From Streptomyces monomycini (GTDB taxonomy: Bacteria > Actinomycetota > Actinomycetes > Streptomycetales > Streptomycetaceae), in contig NZ_JAFIQY010000020.1 of assembly GCF_022271435.1 (NCBI RefSeq), forward strand, positions 78,997 through 142,996: 64,000 nucleotides of DNA. Direction: 5' to 3'. The notes below the pieces were generated by a model. The model was not told where the DNA came from and did no database searches. It saw only the letters and a program-made list of their open reading frames with translations. Numbering within the stretch: the stretch's first letter is position 1; each line of letters begins with the position of its first letter. The position numbers and the translations under genes are program-made. Of this stretch, positions 57,563 through 64,000 are shown one piece after another.

Positions 57563-58888
57563 GTGAGCGAGTCGCAGCCGGCCCGTACGGTCACCGGCGA
57601 GGACGAGGTCGTCGACCTGTGCCGGGACCTGATCAGGATCGACACGAGCAACTACGGCGACCATTCCGGCCCCGGTGAGCGCGCCGCCGCCGAGTACGTG
57701 GCGGAGAAGCTCGCCGAGGTCGGCCTGGAGCCGCAGGTCATCGAGTCGCACAAGGGCCGCGCCTCGACGGTGGCCCGCATCGAGGGCACGGACCCGTCGC
57801 GGCCCGCGCTGCTGATCCACGGGCACACCGACGTGGTGCCCGCGAACGCGGAGGACTGGACCCACCACCCGTTCTCCGGGGAGATCGCGGACGGGTGTGT
57901 GTGGGGCCGCGGCGCGGTCGACATGAAGGACATGGACGCGATGACGCTCGCGGTCGTCCGCGACCGGCTGCGCTCCGGGCGCAAGCCGCCGCGCGACATC
58001 GTGCTGGCCTTCCTCGCCGACGAGGAGGCGGGCGGCGTGTACGGCGCCCGGCACCTCGTCGACAAGCACCCCGGGGTCTTCGAGGGGGTGACGGAGGCCA
58101 TCGGCGAGGTCGGCGGCTTCTCCTTCACCGTCAACGAGAACCTGCGGCTGTACCTGATCGAGACGGCCCAGAAGGGCATGCACTGGATGCGGCTGACCGT
58201 GGACGGCACGGCCGGTCACGGGTCGATGACCAACAACGACAACGCGATCACCGAGCTGTGCGAGGCGGTCGGGCGGCTGGGACGGCACAAGTTCCCGGTG
58301 CGGGTGACCAAGACCGTACGGTCCTTCCTCGACGAGCTGTCGGACGCCCTGGGCACCGAGCTCGACCCGGAGGACATGGAGGAGACCCTCGCCAAGCTGG
58401 GCGGCATCGCGAAGATCATCGGTGCCACGCTGCAGAACACCGCGGCACCGACCCAACTGGGCGCCGGCTACAAGGTCAACGTCATCCCGGGCCAGGCGAC
58501 CGCGGCCGTCGACGGCCGGTTCCTGCCCGGCCACGAGGAGGAATTCCTCGCCGATCTGGACCGTATTCTCGGCCCGCGGGTAAAGCGCGAGGACATTCAT
58601 GCCGACAAGGCACTGGAGACCGGTTTCGACGGCCCGCTGGTGGCGGCCATGCAGTCGGCCCTGAAGGCCGAGGACCCGATCGCGCGGGCCGTTCCGTACA
58701 TGCTCTCCGGCGGTACGGACGCGAAGTCCTTCGACGACCTCGGTATCCGGTGCTTCGGATTCGCGCCGCTGAAGCTGCCGCCGGAGCTGGATTTCGCCGG
58801 GATGTTCCACGGCGTGGACGAGCGGGTGCCGGTCGACGGACTGAAGTTCGGTACGCGTGTACTCGACCGGTTCATCGAGCAGAGCTGA
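57563..58888 (+). CDS. M20-family metallopeptidase
   Basis: A 441-residue M20/M28-like dizinc peptidase. Metal residues are visible in LLIHGHTDVVPANAEDW (His-x-Asp, near 88), WGRGAVDMKDMDAMTL (Asp, near 117) and LAFLADEEAGGVYGA (Glu-Glu near 152). A catalytic-domain lid insertion follows (LRLYLIETAQKGMHWMRL, TAGHGSMTNNDNAI). The C-terminal His is in AGMFHGVDERVPVDGLKFG. It may act on dipeptides or acyl-amino acids. GTG 57563 follows GAGGAGG. It precedes the chaplin genes on the same strand, but 189 bp separate it from them. Confidence 0.93.
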   Translation: MSESQPARTVTGEDEVVDLCRDLIRIDTSNYGDHSGPGERAAAEYVAEKLAEVGLEPQVIESHKGRASTVARIEGTDPSRPALLIHGHTDVVPANAEDWTHHPFSGEIADGCVWGRGAVDMKDMDAMTLAVVRDRLRSGRKPPRDIVLAFLADEEAGGVYGARHLVDKHPGVFEGVTEAIGEVGGFSFTVNENLRLYLIETAQKGMHWMRLTVDGTAGHGSMTNNDNAITELCEAVGRLGRHKFPVRVTKTVRSFLDELSDALGTELDPEDMEETLAKLGGIAKIIGATLQNTAAPTQLGAGYKVNVIPGQATAAVDGRFLPGHEEEFLADLDRILGPRVKREDIHADKALETGFDGPLVAAMQSALKAEDPIARAVPYMLSGGTDAKSFDDLGIRCFGFAPLKLPPELDFAGMFHGVDERVPVDGLKFGTRVLDRFIEQS

Positions 58889-59077
58889 CCGGCGAATTGC
58901 CGCGGTGCGACGCGGAAAACCGGGCCCTGACGTGGTACGCCGCCCGGGCTTTCGGCCAGGTGTGCGCATGTAGCCGGAACGGGTGAATGGCGTCATAGGC
59001 TCGTAGCTTCATCACCTTCTCCTCGTTGCAGAGAGTGCGGTCCGCGGCTGGGACCGCATTGCCAACAAGGAGGAATA

Positions 59078-59311
59078 ATGATCAAGAAGGTCGTCGCTGC
59101 CGCGGCTGCCACCGGCGGTCTGGTGCTCGCTGGCGCGGGCATCGCCGTCGCCGACGCGGGGACGCAGGGCGCTGCCCTGAACTCCCCGGGTGTCATTTCG
59201 GGCAACACCCTCCAGGTCCCGGTCCACGTGCCGATCAACCTGTGCGGCAACACGATTGACATCGTCGGGCTGCTGAACCCTGCCTTTGGCAACACCTGCG
59301 TCAACGACTGA
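59078..59311 (+). CDS. chpH: Short chaplin (ChpH-like)
   Basis: A 77-residue secreted protein. Signal peptide MIKKVVAAAAATGGLVLAGA plus GIAVA, with cleavage before DAGTQG. The mature part is one chaplin domain with the two conserved cysteines (NLCGNTIDIVGLLNPAFGN, then TC) and the NSPGVISGNTLQVPVHVPI block. Short chaplins self-assemble into amyloid-like fibrils that coat aerial hyphae and lower water surface tension. AAGGAGGA lies 8 bp upstream. A very strong hairpin follows. The gene order with the long chaplin next matches the chpH/chpC region of Streptomyces. Confidence 0.95.
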   Translation: MIKKVVAAAAATGGLVLAGAGIAVADAGTQGAALNSPGVISGNTLQVPVHVPINLCGNTIDIVGLLNPAFGNTCVND

Positions 59312-59345
59312 CGCTGTGCCTGAATCCGTAAGGCTGTAACCCCGG

Positions 59346-59382
59346 TCGGCTCCGGAGTGCGCGCCATGCACTCCGGAGCCGA
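59346..59382. terminator. Hairpin between the chaplin genes, 15-bp stem
   Basis: TCGGCTCCGGAGTGC and GCACTCCGGAGCCGA pair perfectly across a 7-nt loop, 34 bp after the short chaplin stop. It probably terminates the chpH transcript or stabilises its 3' end. Confidence 0.8.
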
Positions 59383-59455
59383 CGGTTGTTCCGGCCCGCG
59401 GCCGTGCGACGCGCCGCGGGTCATTCGGAAGTCAGAGGCAGGGGAGAGCGAACCT

Positions 59456-60307
59456 ATGCGACAGGTCGCGAAAAAGGGCCTGATCACGATGGCGGCAGCG
59501 AGCGGTGTACTGGCCGTCGCGGGCAGCTACGCGCACGCGGATTCCGGTGCGCAGGGGAATGCCGCGCATTCCCCGGGGGTGTTGGGCGGCAATGCCGCCC
59601 AAATCCCCGTGGACATCCCGGTGCAGGCCTGCGGGAATTCCGCGAACGTCGTCGGACTGCTGAATCCCGCCATGGGAAACCGCTGCGAAAGCGGCGGCGG
59701 CGCGTCCGGCGGACGGAGTCACGGCGCCAACGGGCGCGGCGGCGGTGGCGCCGGTGCCCAGGGCTCGGCGCAGGGTTCGCCCGGTGTGGGATCGGGCAAC
59801 CAGGTGCAGGCGCCGATCCACGCGCCCGTCAACGCCTGCGGCAACTCGGTGTCGGTCGTCGGACTCGGCAACCCCGTCAACGCCAACGGCTGCGCGGAAG
59901 AGGGCGGCAGCACCGGCGACGGCACCGGTACGGGCACCGACCACGGTTCGACGCCGGACACCCCGGCCGGGCAGGACCCGCGGCCGACCGACGGCCGGCC
60001 GGGCCCACGGGCCCCGGGCGGTTCGGCGTCCCCGGCCGAGGACCGAGCGGGCGAACCGGCCGGCCCGGCCGCCCCGGGGCACCGGCCGCACACGACGGAC
60101 ACGGCGGGCGCCGTACAGGAACGGGCACCGCAGCTCCGCGAGGAGGAGTCGACGCCGCGTACGCGGATCGACACCCCGCCCGGGGACGGGGAGCACTTCC
60201 TCGCCCAGACCGGTGCGGGAGCGCTCGGCATCGCGCTGCCGGCGAGCGCGGGCCTGCTGATCGGCGGTGCGGTGCTGTACCGCCGCGCGCGTTCCGCACG
60301 GGCCTGA
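59456..60307 (+). CDS. chpC: Long chaplin, sortase-anchored (ChpC-like)
   Basis: A 283-residue protein. A signal peptide (MRQVAKKGLITMAAASGVLA, cleavage after YAHA) precedes two chaplin domains at about 28-80 and 95-145, each with conserved Cys pairs (CGNSANVVGLLNPAMGNRC and CGNSVSVVGLGNPVNANGC). A long Pro/Gly/Asp/Thr-rich spacer spans 150-245. The C-terminus is a sortase signal: LAQTG, then a hydrophobic helix ALGIALPASAGLLIGGAVLY and a basic RRARSARA tail. It should be linked to the cell wall and help anchor the short chaplins. ATG 59456. A 19-bp-stem terminator follows. Confidence 0.93.
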   Translation: MRQVAKKGLITMAAASGVLAVAGSYAHADSGAQGNAAHSPGVLGGNAAQIPVDIPVQACGNSANVVGLLNPAMGNRCESGGGASGGRSHGANGRGGGGAGAQGSAQGSPGVGSGNQVQAPIHAPVNACGNSVSVVGLGNPVNANGCAEEGGSTGDGTGTGTDHGSTPDTPAGQDPRPTDGRPGPRAPGGSASPAEDRAGEPAGPAAPGHRPHTTDTAGAVQERAPQLREEESTPRTRIDTPPGDGEHFLAQTGAGALGIALPASAGLLIGGAVLYRRARSARA

Positions 60308-60448
60308 CCGTCCGCGGGCGCTCCGCCCGGGACCGGCCCGGCCGCCAGGCGTACCGAACGGGCGCAGGGCGAACGGGTGGCGGCGGTGTCGGTGGCGGTG
60401 GCGGTGGCGGCCGGTCGTGTACCGGCCCGTCCGCGCCGTCAGGCCGGC

Positions 60449-60490
60449 ACGGCAGAGCGGGCCCCGCGCCGGCGGGGCCCGCTCTGCCGT
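60449..60490. terminator. Very strong bidirectional terminator, 19-bp stem
   Basis: ACGGCAGAGCGGGCCCCGC pairs perfectly with GCGGGGCCCGCTCTGCCGT with a GCCG tetraloop. It lies between the long chaplin and the oppositely oriented DUF5703 gene. Confidence 0.9.
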
Positions 60491-60533
60491 ATGCGGAGGG
60501 GTCGAGGAGGGGGCTGACGGCCGACGGCCCGGC

Positions 60534-60614
60534 GTTCCGGAGCCTGTCGTTCCGCATACCGCCGTTCTGCATCCCGCCGTTCTGCATTCCACCGTTCCGG
60601 AGCCTGTCGTTCCG
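60534..60614. repeat. 60-bp-spaced direct repeat
   Basis: A 21-bp sequence beginning gttccggagcctgtcg occurs at 60534 and 60594. Between the two are two 15-bp copies close to gccgttctgcatccc. No gene is apparent in this part of the gap. Confidence 0.8.
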
Positions 60615-60724
60615 GATCCTGCCGTGCGCGGGGCTGTCCGGCACCGGCGCGAGCGGATCGTGCGGAACCGGGGATTCCGGAGATGGTCATACGGTCCGGC
60701 CCGTGCCGCGGCGGTGGTGACCGG

Positions 60725-60913
60725 TCACCAGGTCGCCCGGAGCTGGCGGATGATACGGCGGCGCAGCCGCACGCGGCGGCTGCCGTCAGGGTTGAGGCGC
60801 AGGCGGTCCAACTCCCAGTGTCCGTACTCGGCATGGTCGGTCAGCAGGCGTGTGGCGGCCTTGCGGGAGACCCCTCGCGGCACATACACATCGCAGAATT
60901 CGTATTCCGGCAT
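60725..60913 (-). CDS. DUF5703-family small protein
   Basis: A 62-residue basic protein: MPEYEFCDVYVPRGVSRKAA, TRLLTDHAEYGHWELDRLRL then NPDGSRRVRLRRRIIRQLRA. It matches DUF5703, a short conserved Streptomyces family of unknown function often next to the chaplin genes. Convergent with the chaplin, divergent from the 60961 gene. Confidence 0.88.
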   Translation of the reverse strand: MPEYEFCDVYVPRGVSRKAATRLLTDHAEYGHWELDRLRLNPDGSRRVRLRRRIIRQLRATW

Positions 60914-60960
60914 CGCATCTATTGTGCGGGACCGGCCCCGGTACGGATAGCGTCTGCACT

Positions 60961-61662
60961 ATGTCTGATGCTGCGCAGCCTTCCGCTGCCGAGGTACGTG
61001 CCGCCGCCGAGGCGGTCAAAGCCGCGCTGGACCGTCACCTCGACGCGGTCGAACACCGCTCGGGCCAGGACGACCCCGCCGTCTACGCCGCGTTCGACGA
61101 ACTCGCCGCGGCGGCTGAGGCGTACGACGAGCTGCTGTACGACACCTATGACGAGGTCACCCCCTTCGAGATCCCCGGCAACGACACCCTGCCCGCCTAC
61201 GCGGGGCCGGAGGAACCCAGCGCGCTCAGCGTGCTGATCCGGCGCGACTACGCGGTGGTCGAACCACAGCGGCTGCTGTCGCAGGCCCAGCGGATCGCCG
61301 ATCTGGACCCCGAGTCGGCCGCCGACGCCGCGGCGGAGGCCAGGGCGGTCAACGGTGGCACGGGATCGGTGGCCGGCGTGGTCGGCAGCAGCGTGCACGC
61401 GGCGCTGGGGGTGCTCTTCGGGGAGTTCGAACCGGACGAGATCGCCACCCGGCACAAGGAGTTCGGTCTGGAGGAGGGCGACTCCACCCTGTGGGTCGTC
61501 GCCGCCGACGAGACGCCCGAACCGGGGGAGTGGCTGTCCGCGCCGTTCGACCAGACCGATCCCCAGCGGGTGGTGTGCCGCTTCGACGTCAGCTCCGTCT
61601 TCGACGAGGAACTGGGCGCCGATGACGACGACATCCTGGAGACGCTCGACGGGGAGCGCTGA
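60961..61662 (+). CDS. Conserved hypothetical actinobacterial protein
   Basis: A 233-residue acidic protein with no recognised catalytic motif. The N-terminus is helical (SAAEVRAAAEAVKAALDRHL). The middle has TPFEIPGNDTLPAYAGPEEP and SALSVLIRRDYAVVEPQRLL. An Asp/Glu-rich C-terminus is ELGADDDDILETLDGER. It looks cytoplasmic. ATG 60961. No obvious link with neighbours other than sharing a divergent gap with DUF5703. Confidence 0.82.
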   Translation: MSDAAQPSAAEVRAAAEAVKAALDRHLDAVEHRSGQDDPAVYAAFDELAAAAEAYDELLYDTYDEVTPFEIPGNDTLPAYAGPEEPSALSVLIRRDYAVVEPQRLLSQAQRIADLDPESAADAAAEARAVNGGTGSVAGVVGSSVHAALGVLFGEFEPDEIATRHKEFGLEEGDSTLWVVAADETPEPGEWLSAPFDQTDPQRVVCRFDVSSVFDEELGADDDDILETLDGER

Positions 61663-61749
61663 CGGCGTACGGACATCCGCCGGAAGGCCGTACGGCGGTG
61701 CCGGGGCGGCGCGTTGCCGCGTGTCGCCCCGGCACCGGGCGTCCTGGGG

Positions 61750-64000
61750 TCAGCCGGCCGACGCGTCCGCCGTGGCCTGGGCCGTGTGCAGTTGGAGCAG
61801 CGTCCGCAGGCGGGTGGTGCGCTCCTTCGCCGGAATCTCCGCGACCGCGCGCGGCAGCGCCTGGTCCACGCCCTGCACGACGGACAGATGGCGCTCGGCG
61901 CGACTGAAGGCGGTGTACACCCAGGAGCGGGTGAGCCCCTTCGCGGCGTCGCCCGGCAGCACGGCCACCACGGCGGGCCAGCGCGCCCCGGCCGCCTGGT
62001 GGGCGGTGACGGCCCAGCCGTGCCGCACGGTCTCCGGGCTCACCCGCTCACGGGGTACGACCACGGGGGAGCCGGCGCAGTCCAGGTGCAGTCCGGCCGC
62101 GTCGGCGCCGGTGACCTGGCCGGTGACCGTACGTCCGGGGGCGGGCGAGTAGGCGACGCGGTCGCCCGGGTCGAAGCCGCCGAACCGGCCGGGTCCCGGG
62201 TTGAGCCGCTCCTTGAGGGCTGCGTTCAGCGCGCGGGTGCCCGCGGCGCCGCCGTGGCCGACGGTGACGACCTGCGTCTGCTCGGCGGGCACACCGATCG
62301 CCCGGGGCACCGAGTCGGCGAAGAGCTGGACGGTACGGTGCACCGCCTCGCCGGGGTCGCGCGCCGGAATGATCACCACTTCCTTGCCGGGGGCCTCGAC
62401 CTGGTTCAGCTCGCCGATGCCGATGCCCGAGACCAGCTCGCCGACCGGCCCGAAGTCCGGGGTGCGGGAGGCGACCTGGGGACAGCAGCGGGCGGCCAGC
62501 ACGTCCGCGAAGAGCCGGCCGGGGCCGGCCGACCACAGCATGCCGGGGTCGCCGCTGAGCACCAGCCGGGCGCCGTCGGCCAGCGACTCCACCAGCATCG
62601 CGGCGGTCTCCAGGTCCAGTTGCGGCGCGTCCAGGACGACGAGCAGGTCCAGGGCGAGCGCGCCGTCCGCGTCCCGGCCGGGGCCTTCGCGGCCGGCCAG
62701 CAGCCCGGAGAGCGTGACGGCGGCCGCGGAGGCGTCACCGGGTGCCCGGGCCGCGGCGAGGCCGGTGTACGCGTCGGCGGCCTCGGCGAGGTGCCGGGCC
62801 AGGCGGGCACGGCCGTCCGGGGCATGGGTGGCGCCGCACGCCCGCAGCCCGAGCGCGCGGGCCGCGGCGATCAGCGCGGCGGGCTCGGCGCGGGCGGCCT
62901 CGGCGCCGGTGTGCGCGATCAGGCCGCTGCGGGCGGCCGTACGGATCAGCTCCGCCGCGGAGGGCGAGGGGGCGGCCGCGGCGGCCGCTTCCCACGCGGT
63001 GGCGGAGGGCTGCCGGACGGCCTGTACGGGGAGGTCTTCCTCCTCCTGCGGGCTGCCGGATGGGACTGAGAGGCCGGACGGGTCCGAGAGGTCGGATGGG
63101 ACTGAGAGGTCGGACGGGGCTGAGAGGTCGGACGGGTCCGGCGCGGCCTTCGGGGGCGACACGTCGTCCGGGGCCGGTGTGCCGACCGGGGCCGGTGTGT
63201 CGCCCGTGGCCTGCTGGGCGTGCGTGGCCTGCTGGGCGTCCGTGGAGGCGGCGTCGTCCGAGGGCCGGCCGTCGTCCGTCTCGGTGGCGTCGTCCGAGGC
63301 CTGTTCCCCGCCCGCTTCGGTGGGCTCCTCGAAGGTGTTGAGCAGCCGCGCCAGGCCGTCCGCGACGCTCTCCTCGGCCATCGCGAACCGGTCGAGCCCG
63401 AGCAGGACCCGGACCGGCTGCTCCTCGTCCTCGTCGCCGGCCGACGGACGGGCTCCGCCGGGCGTCTCGACGGCGTCCTGGAAGACCAGCACGGCGCCCT
63501 CGGCGATGGCCGTCTGGAGGGCTTCGTCCGGGTCCGGTACGGACCGCTGGGCGAGCGCGGCGCGCAGCGCGGGCGCCTCCAGCGCGGAGTGCCCCGCCAG
63601 GGCGGCCTGCTCCAGCAACCAGCCGACCAGGGCCTGTGCGCGCCGGTCGTCGCCCGGCCCGCACTCCGGGCCGAGCAGCGCCCGCGCGAAGCCGTCGGCC
63701 TGCTCGGGGCGGACGCCCGGCACGGCGAGCAGCTGCCACGGGTCCTCGCGCAGCGCCTCCGCCGCGCGCTCGCCCAGCGTCTCGGCGGTCTTCTCGGCCA
63801 GCGCCTCCGGTGCGCCGCCCGCCGCCAGGACCTGCCGTACGCCGTCGAGGCCGGGGGCAAGTTCCGCGGTCGTGGCCGGATGGGGTGTCGTGTGCGCGGC
63901 GGGGGCGGGGCGGCCGCCGCCGTCACCGCCCGGGGCCGTACGGGTGTGGCCGGCGGCGCTGTCCTGGTGCGGCCCGGCGGCGGCCTGCGGCGGGGCGCCC
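61750..64000 (-). CDS. Helix-hairpin-helix RecD-like protein, cut by right edge
   Basis: The frame is open from 61750 to the window end, at least 750 residues; the true start lies beyond. The N-terminal part has an HhH segment (DPWQLLAVPGVRPEQADGFA) like RecD2 helicases. The C-terminal half has a UvrD/RecD-like end: PGDRVAYSPAPGRTVTGQVT, GWAVTAHQAAGARWPAVVAV and WVYTAFSRAERHLSVV. The expected Walker A is degenerate (GLIAHTGAEAARAEPAALI), and Walker B reads LLVVLDAPQLDLETA rather than DE. An Asp/Thr/Pro-rich linker at 63060-63330 carries 18-bp repeats. Streptomyces relatives share this pattern as far as I recall, so it may be a non-hydrolysing derivative with a regulatory or binding role. Confidence 0.8.
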   Translation of the reverse strand, partial: GAPPQAAAGPHQDSAAGHTRTAPGGDGGGRPAPAAHTTPHPATTAELAPGLDGVRQVLAAGGAPEALAEKTAETLGERAAEALREDPWQLLAVPGVRPEQADGFARALLGPECGPGDDRRAQALVGWLLEQAALAGHSALEAPALRAALAQRSVPDPDEALQTAIAEGAVLVFQDAVETPGGARPSAGDEDEEQPVRVLLGLDRFAMAEESVADGLARLLNTFEEPTEAGGEQASDDATETDDGRPSDDAASTDAQQATHAQQATGDTPAPVGTPAPDDVSPPKAAPDPSDLSAPSDLSVPSDLSDPSGLSVPSGSPQEEEDLPVQAVRQPSATAWEAAAAAAPSPSAAELIRTAARSGLIAHTGAEAARAEPAALIAAARALGLRACGATHAPDGRARLARHLAEAADAYTGLAAARAPGDASAAAVTLSGLLAGREGPGRDADGALALDLLVVLDAPQLDLETAAMLVESLADGARLVLSGDPGMLWSAGPGRLFADVLAARCCPQVASRTPDFGPVGELVSGIGIGELNQVEAPGKEVVIIPARDPGEAVHRTVQLFADSVPRAIGVPAEQTQVVTVGHGGAAGTRALNAALKERLNPGPGRFGGFDPGDRVAYSPAPGRTVTGQVTGADAAGLHLDCAGSPVVVPRERVSPETVRHGWAVTAHQAAGARWPAVVAVLPGDAAKGLTRSWVYTAFSRAERHLSVVQGVDQALPRAVAEIPAKERTTRLRTLLQLHTAQATADASAG
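63055..63140. repeat. 18-bp tandem repeat in linker (PSDLS units)
   Basis: Four copies of an 18-bp unit encode PSDLSA, PSDLSV, PSDLSD and PSGLSV in the linker of the RecD-like protein. Further T/A/P-rich repeats follow to about 63240. Confidence 0.85.

Overview
The window is chromosomal DNA of a high-GC actinomycete, almost certainly a Streptomyces. The evidence is very G+C-rich coding sequence with frequent GTG starts, two chaplin genes (one with a sortase signal) beside an M20 peptidase and a DUF5703 gene, a dense set of TetR regulators, and 4-bp ATGA/GTGA overlaps. No CRISPR array, rRNA, transposase, integrase or prophage gene was seen. One tRNA (Leu, anticodon GAG) is present.

Layout. 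0-3.1 kb: acyl-CoA metabolism (partial TetR, acyl-CoA dehydrogenase, a second TetR and a MaoC hydratase that share one operator sequence). 3.2-12.3 kb: SoxR-like regulator, amidase, oxalate/formate-type MFS transporter with its tiny partner protein, BKACE enzyme, zinc-ribbon protein, alpha/beta hydrolase and MHS-type MFS transporter. 12.3-14.2 kb: TetX-like monooxygenase divergent from its TetR, with two operator-like palindromes between. 14.3-17.4 kb: a decayed radical-SAM/SPASM gene and a frameshifted small gene, divergent from an XRE-TPR regulator and a Nudix gene. 17.5-20 kb: O-methyltransferase and NamZ-type muramidase. 20.2-26.9 kb: fatty-acid or xenobiotic acid catabolism (SDR, AMP ligase, TetR, MarR-GNAT fusion, and an ACAD10/11-like dehydrogenase plus kinase) with related palindromes in front of two of the operons. 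27-34 kb: DUF202 pair, Nudix, SDR, TetR, ferredoxin-MBL fusion, DMT transporter, large flavoprotein. 34.4-39.7 kb: I36 inhibitor, TPR-like protein, and an APC transporter with a copper amine oxidase (amine uptake and oxidation). 39.7-46.8 kb: phosphotransferase, 2Fe-2S protein, P450, ABC-F protein with an attenuator-like leader, HAD hydrolase, DUF6314, methyltransferase.

46.8-54.3 kb holds the most unusual set: a DegT-type PLP enzyme, a methyltransferase, then a small adenylating enzyme, an aldehyde-dehydrogenase-like acyl reductase, a DUF1611 protein and an SMP-30 lactonase on one strand. The two middle enzymes look like a LuxE/LuxC-type carboxylic-acid reductase pair, so the group may be a small uncharacterised pathway. 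54.3-56.6 kb is a compact XRE / ImmA-IrrE metalloprotease / MAB_1171c-like membrane protein operon. 57.2-61.7 kb is tRNA-Leu, M20 peptidase, the chaplins, DUF5703 and a hypothetical gene. The right edge cuts a helix-hairpin-helix RecD-like protein whose ATPase motifs look degenerate.

A further theme is short tandem repeats (7, 8, 15, about 17, 19, 24 bp and others) just after stop codons, between genes, or inside linker-coding regions. They all differ in sequence. Several palindromes in divergent or upstream regions pair naturally with neighbouring regulators.
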